A DNA stretch of 64,000 bases, from contig RPQH01000004.1 of the NCBI GenBank assembly GCA_003820375.1, positions 25,843 to 89,842 of the forward strand, in the 5' to 3' direction. This document shows, piece after piece, positions 16,698 to 25,185 of this stretch. Each line of letters opens with the position of its first letter. Position 1 is the stretch's first letter. This DNA comes from Ignavibacteriota bacterium. GTDB taxonomy: Bacteria > Bacteroidota > Ignavibacteria > Tepidaquicellales > OLB5. The notes beneath the pieces were generated by a model. It saw only the letters and a program-made list of their open reading frames with translations. It searched no databases and was not told the origin of the DNA. Both the position numbers and the translations under genes were made by a program.

Positions 16698-16834
16698 GGC
16701 AATAGTTTATATTCTAGCTATTGTAGTATCACAATATTAAAGTGTAGCATCCATATCTTCCCCTTTTTCTCGTAAAGATTTTTTATTATATTTAAATTTG
16801 AATAAAATATTATTTTAACAAATGAGGTCGTATA

Positions 16835-17860
16835 GTGAGCGTTTCAACTTTTGGTCAACACATTAAGGAAATAAGAGAGAAACAGAAAGAATTGAGCTTT
16901 TCTCAAGTTGAAGAGAAGTCAAAAATGTATTCTAGCGAAATAGTGTTAACACCATCTTATGTTTCGGCGTTAGAGCAAGGGCGAATTTCGAATCCATCAA
17001 TAGACCGAATAATTTTACTAAGCAAAGTTTACGAAGAGAAAGATCTTTTAATACATTATTTTTCTCATGTTGGGCTGGAAGGTAATGATAAACTTTTAAG
17101 AGATTTTATAGGAGCATATTTAAATTTGCAAAAGCACAGCGAAGATAATTTGAAATTTGCAAATGATTTATTTCAATATATTGTTATTCTCTATAGATAT
17201 TTATGCAACAGAACCTACGATACAACAAATGACGCTGAAAAAAGAAAAAAAATTAAAAAGGGTATAGACAAAATTATTAATACTATAAAGGAAGTGATTA
17301 AGAACGGGATATCAGATGCAGATTATATGGCAGAATATTTTGGTTTACAAATTATGACAGTTGAAAAACTAGACGGCTTAGAAAATGTTGACAAATTTGA
17401 TGTGATTTTGAAATTAACAACCGATAAAGATTTTGAACTTCTAATAAGTTTAAAAGACTGGTTCAAAAAACTTCGAGATTTTGGAATAAAAGTAGTTAGA
17501 TATATTCTTATAGATAAAGAAATAATTAACGATGATAAGCATTTAAAAACTTTGATAGAGTTTGGTGAAAATTATTTTTCCTATCCCCAAATAACTTCTT
17601 ATTTAATAGATGTCTCTAGATTCCAAAACGAAGCGGGTGAATATTGCAAAAATTTCGGCAGATTTTATTTGAAAAGTAATGATTTTCTTTATCAGATTGA
17701 GGAATCGGATAAATTGACTTTATTACCTGTTGGACAAGAAAAAGAGGAAGAAAAGAATCTTTGTGATAGGGCAATAAAATTTATGATGGAAAAATGCATG
17801 AAGATAATTAATTTTGAAGGAACCATTGACAAAGAAACACTGATTAGTAGATTAAACTAA
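16835..17860 (+). CDS. XRE-family transcriptional regulator
   Basis: 341 residues, GTG start at 16835. Residues 5-75 are an XRE helix-turn-helix: FGQHIKEIREKQK, LSFSQVEEKS, TPSYVSALEQGRISNPS, then LLSKVYEEKD. The remaining 260 residues are largely helical and charged without a recognised sensor domain. It lies 43 bases before the acyl carrier protein gene on the same strand and is the most likely regulator of the biosynthetic genes, and perhaps of the divergent trpS unit. Confidence 0.8.
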   Translation: MSVSTFGQHIKEIREKQKELSFSQVEEKSKMYSSEIVLTPSYVSALEQGRISNPSIDRIILLSKVYEEKDLLIHYFSHVGLEGNDKLLRDFIGAYLNLQKHSEDNLKFANDLFQYIVILYRYLCNRTYDTTNDAEKRKKIKKGIDKIINTIKEVIKNGISDADYMAEYFGLQIMTVEKLDGLENVDKFDVILKLTTDKDFELLISLKDWFKKLRDFGIKVVRYILIDKEIINDDKHLKTLIEFGENYFSYPQITSYLIDVSRFQNEAGEYCKNFGRFYLKSNDFLYQIEESDKLTLLPVGQEKEEEKNLCDRAIKFMMEKCMKIINFEGTIDKETLISRLN

Positions 17861-17903
17861 GAAATTTATCGTATTTTTTGTAAGATTATTTATATTTAAT
17901 AAC

Positions 17904-18161
17904 TTGGAAATAACTCAAGACATAATAAAAAAACTCCTAATAAATGAATTATTTATAGAAACTCCAGAAGATAAAATTAATATTGATGACGGATTGCAAA
18001 GTATTATTGGATTAGATTCGTTAGGATTTATTGAACTGCGTGTCTTATGCGAGAAAAAATTTGGAGTCAAAATCTCAGATGAAAACTTCACGAGCGAGCA
18101 TTTTTCTACCATCCGCTGCCTTGCCCAACTCATTGATTCACTTAAAAACAATGGTCATTAA
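17904..18161 (+). CDS. Acyl/peptidyl carrier protein
   Basis: 85 residues from a TTG start; no ATG is available in frame. The phosphopantetheine attachment serine is in GLDSLGFIEL, preceded by a helix I and followed by the FTSEHFSTIRCLAQLI helix, as in ACP/PCP domains. It would carry the growing acyl chain or an activated acid for the enzymes encoded downstream. The next gene starts 3 bases after its stop. Confidence 0.9.
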   Translation: MEITQDIIKKLLINELFIETPEDKINIDDGLQSIIGLDSLGFIELRVLCEKKFGVKISDENFTSEHFSTIRCLAQLIDSLKNNGH

Positions 18162-18164
18162 ACA

Positions 18165-19577
18165 ATGCCTGAAGATATTATTAATAAGATTTTATTATTG
18201 CTTCAGGACGGAAAACATATACCGACCGAGCTTGTTCAATACCTGCAAAATGGCACAAACATTCATTTTGATAACTATGAAGGAAAACGTTTACCATATA
18301 TTTGTGTACGTTCAAAAGGGGTAGAGCATACTTTCATTGAGACTAATAGTGGTACTGGCAACAATATTCTACAGGTAATTGATATGACAGGCGGTTATGC
18401 CACTGCCTGCTTTGGTGCCGATCATGATATTGCAAAACAGATCTGCTCTCACTTTTTACAAAACATAAGGTATTTAACTGACGAAGTTGGTGACATTGGC
18501 CGGGCTGACCTCCTAAATTATTTGTTCGGTGATGGTGGTTTATGGGTAGATAGATTTCCGAGAGATGAATATCACGTAAGTGGCAGAAATTCTGGTTCTG
18601 AAGGTTTAGAGTTATGTTTGCGGCTTATCATTGAAAACCAGTTTGACTTATATAATTTAAAAATAAAAGCGGGTCGAGAAAAAAGAAAAAGAATTCTCTG
18701 CTTCGAAGGTGCGTGGCATGGCTGGACAGGCGGTATACTCGTCCTCTTAAATCGTCGATACTATAAAATTGGTATCCCTACTATAGGCAATAGTGGGGAT
18801 TTTTTATTTGAATTCTTACCCTTTGGCAACATCGAAGCATTACAAAACTATTTTAAAAATTATTGCCAAGAAATTGCTGGCGTTATTGTCGAGCCAATTC
18901 TTGGCGATGGAGGTATAATTATTCCTCCTGATGGATATTTACGACAACTCTCTGAACTATGCCGTCAGCATAATGTAATTCTTGCAGCCGATGAGGTTTT
19001 AACATATGCAAAAACAGGTCATTTTTTTGCAATGACAGATGAACAGGGAGCTATTCCGACTGATATTACGGTTATCGGAAAAAGCTTGGGTTTGGGTTTG
19101 ATCTCAACATCATTGGTCATTGCAAAGCGAGAATTAACGGTTCGGGCGAGCGGGGCGGTCACCACATCTGATTTACGACCGCTGACATGCTCTGTTATAA
19201 AAAATGGAATTGATTATATAAGACAATATAACTTGCTTGAATTGTCAATTGCCAAAGGCTTAAAATTACGCCATGACGTAAAAGCAAAAATTATTGATAA
19301 GTACCCGCACGTTTTTTCAGAGGTGCGGGGCAAAGGGATCTTGAATGGTTTAGCATTAACCGAGCAAGCAAGCTACCACATTCCAAAATTACGCACGCAA
19401 TTAATTGAAAATGGCATATATGTTGAATTTATGGCTGGGGCTGGAAAAAGTGCCTATGCAACGTCGTATGGTTTTCCGGTTATGAGAATATCGCCACCAC
19501 TTATCATTACTAGCGATGACATTGATGAAGTCATACGGAGAATGGACAGAGGTATACAGTGTTTTATTAACCAATAA
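18165..19577 (+). CDS. Class III PLP-dependent aminotransferase
   Basis: 470 residues. Class III features: the substrate/cofactor region YHVSGRNSGSEGLELCLR, FEGAWHGWTGG, the PLP-stacking VIVEPILGDGG, ILAADEV (Asp binding the pyridine nitrogen), and VIGKSLGLG with the Schiff-base lysine. The arrangement is like glutamate-1-semialdehyde aminomutase and the ACP-acting aminotransferases of polyketide and fatty-acyl pathways. The preceding gene is a carrier protein, so the likely substrate is a carrier-bound aldehyde or keto acid. Amino donor unknown. Confidence 0.88.
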   Translation: MPEDIINKILLLLQDGKHIPTELVQYLQNGTNIHFDNYEGKRLPYICVRSKGVEHTFIETNSGTGNNILQVIDMTGGYATACFGADHDIAKQICSHFLQNIRYLTDEVGDIGRADLLNYLFGDGGLWVDRFPRDEYHVSGRNSGSEGLELCLRLIIENQFDLYNLKIKAGREKRKRILCFEGAWHGWTGGILVLLNRRYYKIGIPTIGNSGDFLFEFLPFGNIEALQNYFKNYCQEIAGVIVEPILGDGGIIIPPDGYLRQLSELCRQHNVILAADEVLTYAKTGHFFAMTDEQGAIPTDITVIGKSLGLGLISTSLVIAKRELTVRASGAVTTSDLRPLTCSVIKNGIDYIRQYNLLELSIAKGLKLRHDVKAKIIDKYPHVFSEVRGKGILNGLALTEQASYHIPKLRTQLIENGIYVEFMAGAGKSAYATSYGFPVMRISPPLIITSDDIDEVIRRMDRGIQCFINQ

Positions 19578-19583
19578 ATTTTG

Positions 19584-20003
19584 ATGGTAGCAGAATATTC
19601 ATATCGCATTAGACAAACTGATATTGACGCAGCAAAAATAATGCATTTTGCCCGCTATGCCACGTTATTTGAAGCGGCAAGCTTGCAATGTTTAGAATCA
19701 AGAGGAATTAAGCAGGAAAACTTGAATGACTTGAATTTGGACTTACGAATCAGAAGTATACGTATTAAATATGTGCAGGCGGTAGTGCAGGGGGATAAGA
19801 TTACCATTACAAGTGACATACAGCATATAGGACCTGCAAGGTTTAGACTTGAACAAGTTATGTATAGACGAGTGAATTCAACTAAGAACGAAATAGCTCA
19901 AGGCATGTTTGAATTTGTAATGGTTCATAAATCCACGGGTAAACCTATTTTGATACCAGAAGAGTTTAAAGAAAAATTAATAATACAAAACAACAATGCC
20001 TAA
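19584..20003 (+). CDS. Hot-dog fold acyl thioesterase (4HBT/YbgC type)
   Basis: 139 residues from ATG 19584; a TTG codon directly before it is also possible. The segment RQTDIDAAKIMHFARYATLF followed by EAAS corresponds to the 4HBT catalytic block (R-x-x-D-x-D-x-x-x-x-x-x-x-x-x-Y-x-x-x-x-E), and the later strand pair KYVQAVVQGDKITITSDI is typical. It would release or edit acyl-carrier thioesters. It overlaps the next gene by 8 bases. Similar small thioesterases occur in aryl polyene and flexirubin clusters. Confidence 0.85.
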   Translation: MVAEYSYRIRQTDIDAAKIMHFARYATLFEAASLQCLESRGIKQENLNDLNLDLRIRSIRIKYVQAVVQGDKITITSDIQHIGPARFRLEQVMYRRVNSTKNEIAQGMFEFVMVHKSTGKPILIPEEFKEKLIIQNNNA

Positions 20004-20460
20004 TTGCATCGGTTTTTCAGATTTAAAGAAATGGCTCAAACACCGCCATCCCATGATACTCCTGGACAGAGTAATTGATTATGAGGTGCACAAATACTTA
20101 AAAGCGATTGTGTGTGTGTCAGGTGCCAGCGATTGGGCGGGCAGCCATTTTCCTGATAGGGCAATCTACCCGAGTAGTAATATAATGCAGGCTTTTACAC
20201 AAGCCGGAAGCATATTTTATCAGATGTGTACGGACAAAGTTAAAGACAATGAAATGACTGTGCTGGGCTCAATCCAGTTACGGTTCTATCATATGATTTT
20301 CCCGGGCGATCAGATAACACTCATAGTCAAAAAGGATAAACTCATTCAGGGACACTTATTTTTCACTGGCACCGCCTTTGTCGGCTCTAAGCGGGTTACT
20401 GCTTGCAGAGCCTCAATTACCAAAATAATCATCAATGAAAATGAAAAACAGATATGGTGA
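19996..20460 (+). CDS. FabZ/ApeI-like hydroxyacyl-ACP dehydratase with altered catalytic residue
   Basis: 154 residues. HRHPMILLDRV matches the active-site histidine block of FabZ (HRYPFLLVDRV). SHFPDRAIYPSSNIMQAFTQ aligns with G-H-F-P-x-x-P-V-x-P-G-V-L-x-x-E-A-x-A-Q; at the catalytic glutamate position this protein has glutamine (NIMQAF). It may be inactive, act as a binding or shaping subunit, or use another residue. It overlaps both neighbours. The hot-dog family call is firm; activity is uncertain. Confidence 0.82.
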   Translation: MPNCIGFSDLKKWLKHRHPMILLDRVIDYEVHKYLKAIVCVSGASDWAGSHFPDRAIYPSSNIMQAFTQAGSIFYQMCTDKVKDNEMTVLGSIQLRFYHMIFPGDQITLIVKKDKLIQGHLFFTGTAFVGSKRVTACRASITKIIINENEKQIW

Positions 20461-21575
20461 ATTATAAACCACTCGTAGTTGGCATGGCGTGGGTTACTGC
20501 CTTGGGTAATAGTCTTGAGGGAGTATGGAATAGTCTGCTTTGTGGAGAAACAGGCATAAAGACTTATAGTTTTTCGTTTAAACTGAAAAATAATTTAGCT
20601 GCCTTAGTACCGGATATTCCATTTGCTTTAGACAGTTGGGCCCGGCTACAAAAACTTACATTGGATTGCATTAAATGTGCGGTCAATGATTCGCACATTG
20701 ATCTTAAAGGTAAAAAAGTGCAGCTTGTTGTCGGGACAAGTTTTGGAGCCAGCTTGGATTACTCAGAGAATTGTCAAGTAACACTTTACGATTGGCTCAT
20801 AGATGTTAACAAGGTATTAGGGTATAACACCCAGCCTGTCTTAGTGTCAACATCGTGCTCATCAGGCTCTGATGCAATTGCCATGGGTGCTGAACTCATT
20901 CGTAGTAATTCGGTTGATATCTGTATCTGCGGTGGCGCAGACATACTTACGCAAAGTAAGCTTATGGCACACTCTGAGCTTGGAACAATGTCTCCAACAA
21001 TGCTTAAAGCGTTTGATAAAACTCATGACGGGACAATATTAGGAGAAGGCGCGGCTTTTATTGTTCTTGTAAACAGTCAAAACAAACATCTGGTCAAAAA
21101 GCAGTATGGTTCGATTGTTGGTTCTGCTTCATCTAATGACGCCTCAGGATTTACAGCGCCTGACTTGACCGGGCAAAGTGTTGTCATGGCAATTCGGCGC
21201 TGTTTACAAGATGCTCATTTGGACCACACACAAGTAGAGATTATTAATGCACATGGTTCTGGAACAGTTATAAACGATACCGTAGAATTAAAAGCATATA
21301 ATGCTTTGTTTCAAAGCCAAAAAAAACCAATAATTTTTGCCACTAAGGGTAATCTAGGACACACGTTAGGGGCAACTGGAGCAATGGAAGTTGTTGCTTT
21401 ACTACTGGCAATCAAAATGGGAAAGGTTCCTCCGGTTTACCTGCTTGATTCGCCAATCTCCGATTATTTAGTGCCAGCGCAAAAAAACATTACAAAGAAA
21501 GCAACATTTCAAAATGGCTTAAGTATAACATTAGGGTTTGGAGGATATAATACATGTATAGCAGTGCAGAAATGA
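20454..21575 (+). CDS. Beta-ketoacyl synthase (FabF type)
   Basis: 373 residues. The complete triad is visible: Cys in VSTSCSSGSDA, His in NAHGSGTVINDT and His in GNLGHTLGATGAME. It condenses acyl chains on the carrier protein. At 373 residues it is slightly shorter than FabF (about 410). It overlaps the dehydratase-like gene by 7 bases and the small ketosynthase-like gene by 4, a coupling typical of a ketosynthase with its chain-length-type partner. Confidence 0.92.
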   Translation: MVNYKPLVVGMAWVTALGNSLEGVWNSLLCGETGIKTYSFSFKLKNNLAALVPDIPFALDSWARLQKLTLDCIKCAVNDSHIDLKGKKVQLVVGTSFGASLDYSENCQVTLYDWLIDVNKVLGYNTQPVLVSTSCSSGSDAIAMGAELIRSNSVDICICGGADILTQSKLMAHSELGTMSPTMLKAFDKTHDGTILGEGAAFIVLVNSQNKHLVKKQYGSIVGSASSNDASGFTAPDLTGQSVVMAIRRCLQDAHLDHTQVEIINAHGSGTVINDTVELKAYNALFQSQKKPIIFATKGNLGHTLGATGAMEVVALLLAIKMGKVPPVYLLDSPISDYLVPAQKNITKKATFQNGLSITLGFGGYNTCIAVQK

Positions 21576-22147
21576 ATGAAATGAAAAAATTTTTCTTTTA
21601 TGACTATTGCAACGTTTCTTCATTCATGAAGGTTGAATCTTATAACCGTGATTTATATTTTTCTAAAGTTATGCCTTCATTACGGTATGCTGATTCTACT
21701 GCCTGGATACTTTTAGAATGCATAGACAAACTTTTAAAATCACAGAATTGTTATCAAATTGAATATACCGATGTCGGTATCATATTAATATCTGATTACG
21801 GAACGTTAGATACAATTCACAGATTTCATGATGATGCTCAAAACGGCTTTATTTCACCGCTTCGTTTTGTTGCATCTAATCCAGCAAGTACGGTAGGCTT
21901 TGTCTGTACATATTTAAATATTCATGGCCCGACACTCACATTACCAACGCCTTTAGAGAATTGTGAATCAATTATATCCATAATGCTTCAAAAATGGTTT
22001 AAACGTCAAAACTTGGAACATATAATAGTAGCATCTCTGCAGAAGGATCAAAAAAATTTCACATGCAAATCAATCCTTATTAAAAAAGATTATCAATATA
22101 AAGGATATTCCGATTTTGCGCCGGAATTTTTTAGGAAAGGAGAATAA
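21572..22147 (+). CDS. Small ketosynthase-like protein, chain-length-factor type
   Basis: Start chosen at ATG 21572 because it overlaps the ketosynthase stop as ATGA; upstream ATG at 21554 is possible. About 191 residues, half a normal ketosynthase. SPLRFVASNPASTVGFVCTY, then LNIHGPTLTLPTPLENC follows the pattern of the thiolase-fold N-terminal half, but the nucleophile cysteine is absent (the following TPLENC cysteine is misplaced). Similar half-length proteins accompany ketosynthases in aryl polyene and related clusters. It likely forms a heterodimer with the ketosynthase. Confidence 0.75.
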   Translation: MNEMKKFFFYDYCNVSSFMKVESYNRDLYFSKVMPSLRYADSTAWILLECIDKLLKSQNCYQIEYTDVGIILISDYGTLDTIHRFHDDAQNGFISPLRFVASNPASTVGFVCTYLNIHGPTLTLPTPLENCESIISIMLQKWFKRQNLEHIIVASLQKDQKNFTCKSILIKKDYQYKGYSDFAPEFFRKGE

Positions 22148-22150
22148 TAG

Positions 22151-23551
22151 ATGGGAACAGAAAATCGACGTAATTTTGAATCGTTTTTAGATAATGTTTT
22201 TGAGGTTGAAGCTATAAAGCAAAATAAATCTCTTTCTTATCGTGAAGTGCTATATACATTTGAGAAGCTCGATATTCCTACAGGGTCTATTGTGTTAATT
22301 AATTTAACTAACTCCAAGGATTTGCTGATGTTCTTTTTCGGGGCAATTAAATCTGGACTGGTACCAGTGATTGATACCCATACAGCTCTTTCGGAGAGAA
22401 TTAGTGAATTAATAAGTGCCTTCGGCATTAAGGTTGTAGTTAAAAAGGGATATACTGGTAACTTTAAATTGCCGGCAACGGAGATAGAGATCCAAGATTA
22501 TAAAATAATTAAGTTACATCACGACGGTATTTTAGCTAAAGTAGGAGAAACAATAATTTTAACCTCCGGTACTTCTGGGTTCTCAAGTGGCTGTGTGTTT
22601 GACTTTGACACACTGTTAGTAAATGCTCAAAAACATATAGAATCTATTGGCATAAGAAACAGCGAGGTCATGCTCATTAACCTACCATTAATGTATTCAT
22701 TTTCAATCGTCGCCCAAGTCCTCGCTGCTTATTTGACTAAAACAAAAGTAATTATATCTGCCTTGCCTTTTAACGCTACAGAATTTATTTCGAATATTCA
22801 GAAACACGGTGTAACTTTAACGTCACTTACACCACCGTTAGTAAAAATACTCCTAAATACCACATTAGCTTTGCCTGAAACATTACGCGTGATAACAATT
22901 GGGAGTAGTCCAATAGACACAAAATCACTAAAACGGATAGTTAAAAAATATCCATATAAAGAAATCTATGTCACTTACGGGTTGACTGAAGCAGGCCCGC
23001 GTGTGTCAACATTGGCTGCCCATGAAGCAGATGAGTGTAGGTTACGATCTGTCGGCCTCCCCCTTATAAATACTCACGTAAAACTAAGAGACACAAAAAT
23101 TTTGGGTTATAAAGAATTAATTATAAGATCAGAAACATTAATGAAACGAAAAATTGGTTTAGTTGAAGGTAGTGCCAGAGATTGTAATCTGCAAAGCCAA
23201 GAATTAGCGACTGGCGATTTGTTCGATATTGACAGTGAAGGATATATGTACTATAAAGGACGATTATCTGATTTTATTTTGACGAAAGAAGGTGAAAAGG
23301 TTTCTTTGGCATCCGTAAAAAGAATTCTCGAGGAAAAGCATAGCTATGTCCTCAAAGCCGTTACGAAAATAAAGAAGTTGAATTCAATAGCTGATACTTA
23401 TACGTTAAAGGTCATTGTAAATAACCCTCCCAAAGGTTTCCAAACATACATAAAAGCGTATATGTACAAGAATTTTAGAAAATGTGAGTATCCTGCAAAC
23501 ATAGAGTATTCTCTGGTAGATAATTGGCAGTGCTTTAAGGACGGTAAATAA
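22151..23551 (+). CDS. AMP-forming adenylating enzyme (acyl/aminoacyl ligase)
   Basis: 466 residues with a strong ribosome site (AAAGGAG). ANL-superfamily motifs in order: ILTSGTSGFSSG (P-loop, A3), VTYGLTEAGPR (A5), ATGDLFDIDSEGY (A7), KGRLSDFILTKEGEKVS (A8, hinge) and FKDGK at the C-terminus with the A10 lysine. It is shorter than standalone ligases (500-560), like the adenylating enzymes of aryl polyene clusters. It probably activates the starter acid and loads the carrier protein encoded at 17904. Last gene of the coupled cluster. Confidence 0.88.
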   Translation: MGTENRRNFESFLDNVFEVEAIKQNKSLSYREVLYTFEKLDIPTGSIVLINLTNSKDLLMFFFGAIKSGLVPVIDTHTALSERISELISAFGIKVVVKKGYTGNFKLPATEIEIQDYKIIKLHHDGILAKVGETIILTSGTSGFSSGCVFDFDTLLVNAQKHIESIGIRNSEVMLINLPLMYSFSIVAQVLAAYLTKTKVIISALPFNATEFISNIQKHGVTLTSLTPPLVKILLNTTLALPETLRVITIGSSPIDTKSLKRIVKKYPYKEIYVTYGLTEAGPRVSTLAAHEADECRLRSVGLPLINTHVKLRDTKILGYKELIIRSETLMKRKIGLVEGSARDCNLQSQELATGDLFDIDSEGYMYYKGRLSDFILTKEGEKVSLASVKRILEEKHSYVLKAVTKIKKLNSIADTYTLKVIVNNPPKGFQTYIKAYMYKNFRKCEYPANIEYSLVDNWQCFKDGK

Positions 23552-23637
23552 GTTCACATGAACAAATTATTTCCTTTTGGATATTTATTTTGAGTATAAT
23601 GTAATGACAATTTTGCACCATTTTTTATATAAATATT

Positions 23638-23928
23638 ATGAGGACTATGAGTATATTAAAAAAAGTAAACATCGAAAGTGATGATTCTTTTTCTATCACA
23701 GTGGATGACAGAACTTATATTTATTTTTCGCGATCAAAAAGAGGTAGACGAGTGCATATCAGTAGTACACCGCTTGAAGAAATTGTTAAAGAAAGTATCG
23801 GATATCCTATTCAAGATATTCACATAGCAGGTGATACGCTTATTATTATGGGGAGACATGACATAACCGTTACGGCAGAAAACAATAATAGCAAAATTGA
23901 ATGGTTTGGCCCTAAATACAACCCCTAG
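23638..23928 (+). CDS. Small hypothetical protein
   Basis: 96 residues, ATG at 23638 (a second ATG three codons on). It looks like an all-beta chain: FSITVDDRTYIYFSR, GRRVHISS, IQDIHIAGDTLIIMGRHDIT. No family recognised. It follows the biosynthetic cluster by 86 bases on the same strand, with its own AT-rich upstream region. A terminator hairpin overlaps its stop codon. Confidence 0.55.
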   Translation: MRTMSILKKVNIESDDSFSITVDDRTYIYFSRSKRGRRVHISSTPLEEIVKESIGYPIQDIHIAGDTLIIMGRHDITVTAENNNSKIEWFGPKYNP

Positions 23929-23943
23929 CTTAATTGGGGTTTT
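23920..23943 (+). terminator. Rho-independent terminator
   Basis: AACCCC and GGGGTT pair around TAGCTTAATT and are followed by TTTT. The stop codon of the preceding gene is in the loop. Confidence 0.65.
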
Positions 23944-23969
23944 GAATTCTTACAAAAATAAATACAATT

Positions 23970-24341
23970 ATGAAAAAATACATAATAGCGTATGATATTA
24001 AAAACTCTCATATAGATAAAACGCAAGAGATAAAGGAGGAATTGATTTTTAATATCATAATAAGAAACGGAAAAGAGTTAAACTGCCCATGCGCTTCAAC
24101 ATTGACCTTTGAAATGGATGAAAAAAAATATTCTAAATTAAAAACAGATTACATTGAGACTATCTTAATTAACAAGGCATGGTACTTTACTTCACAGAGA
24201 ACGTCGGGGAATGAAAATTCTGACCCTAAACTGTCCTCAGGGGTAAAGGAGATAAAAACAAAAGTAATTCAAAAAATTAAAGAGATTTTAAAAGAAAAAG
24301 AACAAAACAATGGAACAAACTCAAAAAGGGTTCGCCATTAA
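23970..24341 (+). CDS. Small hypothetical protein, possible SinR/Cas2-like fold
   Basis: 123 residues. It begins MKKYIIAYDIKNSHIDKTQE, a strand-then-D opening like that of SinR/VapD/Cas2-type ferredoxin-fold proteins, followed by a helix-strand pattern with CPCASTLTFEMDEKKYSKLK. The C-terminal 40 residues are lysine-rich coiled helix. The resemblance is weak and catalytic residues cannot be confirmed. It stands alone after a terminator. Confidence 0.5.
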   Translation: MKKYIIAYDIKNSHIDKTQEIKEELIFNIIIRNGKELNCPCASTLTFEMDEKKYSKLKTDYIETILINKAWYFTSQRTSGNENSDPKLSSGVKEIKTKVIQKIKEILKEKEQNNGTNSKRVRH

Positions 24342-24471
24342 TGACTATTGCTTATTATGTATTGCAGTAATATTTTAAGAAATAAATAGAATAATCAATT
24401 ATGCTTTTCATGGTTATTCCCAATAAACTAATTGCAAATGCATAGAGGAAGTCAATAAATATATTGATTCA

Positions 24472-24876
24472 TTGGATATTGAAAAACCAACTAAAATTTT
24501 ATATTCTTGGTTATATTATCCTGACATTTTACCGATGAAAAGTAGTTATAATGACTCCGATGCATACGGTTATTATTTGAATATTATTTCATTCATTAAT
24601 AATGGTAACATTGATTTTACCAAAAAAGATATTGTTGATTGTATAAAGATATCATTTGATTCCGTAATTTCAATAATTAATATAAAAAAGTCAAAATCAA
24701 ATGTTTATGAAAATTTTGTTGTAACGAGTTTAAATAATGTAATAATTGTTTCATGGGATTTTTTTGAAGCACAAAGAAGTTTTGAAATTGCATTTATTTA
24801 TCATGGTAAAAAATTTATAGAAGGATCTTGCAATGGGAAGGTTTTGGGAGTTAATAAAATACGAGCCTTGATATAA
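24472..24876 (+). CDS. Hypothetical protein without an ATG start
   Basis: 134 residues from TTG 24472. The frame is open back to about 24421 (IEEVNKYIDSLDIEKPTK) without a normal start codon, so either TTG is used or the 5' end is lost. It contains YSWLYYPDILPMKSSYNDSD and NNVIIVSWDFFEAQRSFEIA; not recognised. Composition is as AT-rich as the surrounding islands. Confidence 0.4.
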   Translation: MDIEKPTKILYSWLYYPDILPMKSSYNDSDAYGYYLNIISFINNGNIDFTKKDIVDCIKISFDSVISIINIKKSKSNVYENFVVTSLNNVIIVSWDFFEAQRSFEIAFIYHGKKFIEGSCNGKVLGVNKIRALI

Positions 24877-25140
24877 AATACAACAAATAACATTGCATAA
24901 TGATTAATTATTTGGCAAAATTAATAAATTACAGTTCATTAGTTTTATTTTTGATTGCCACCAACTTGTTACTGCTCAAAACAAGGCTCTAATGTTTCTG
25001 ACAAGTGCTTCAGTTTATTTAAAAAACTTCAAGATGAAAGAAAATAATCTGTCACTAAACTGTCACCAGAATTTGGCCTAATAAAAATGGGATTACGATT
25101 TATGTCAGTAATTCCTTTAAATATAATACTGTTATCTTTG

Positions 25141-25182
25141 CTCTTGAGGTAGGACTTGAACCTGCGACGCTCTGCTTAACAG
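25141..25182 (-). other. 3' half of a tRNA-Asn(GTT), attachment-site remnant
   Basis: On the minus strand: anticodon loop CTGTTAA (anticodon GTT), stem GCAGA, variable GCGTC, T-arm GCAGG-TTCAAGT-CCTAC with one mismatch, acceptor strand CTCAAGA and discriminator G. As with the Asp and Thr fragments it begins at position 32 and has no 5' half. The stop codon of the nuclease gene lies 3 bases away. Confidence 0.75.
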
Positions 25183-25185
25183 TAA

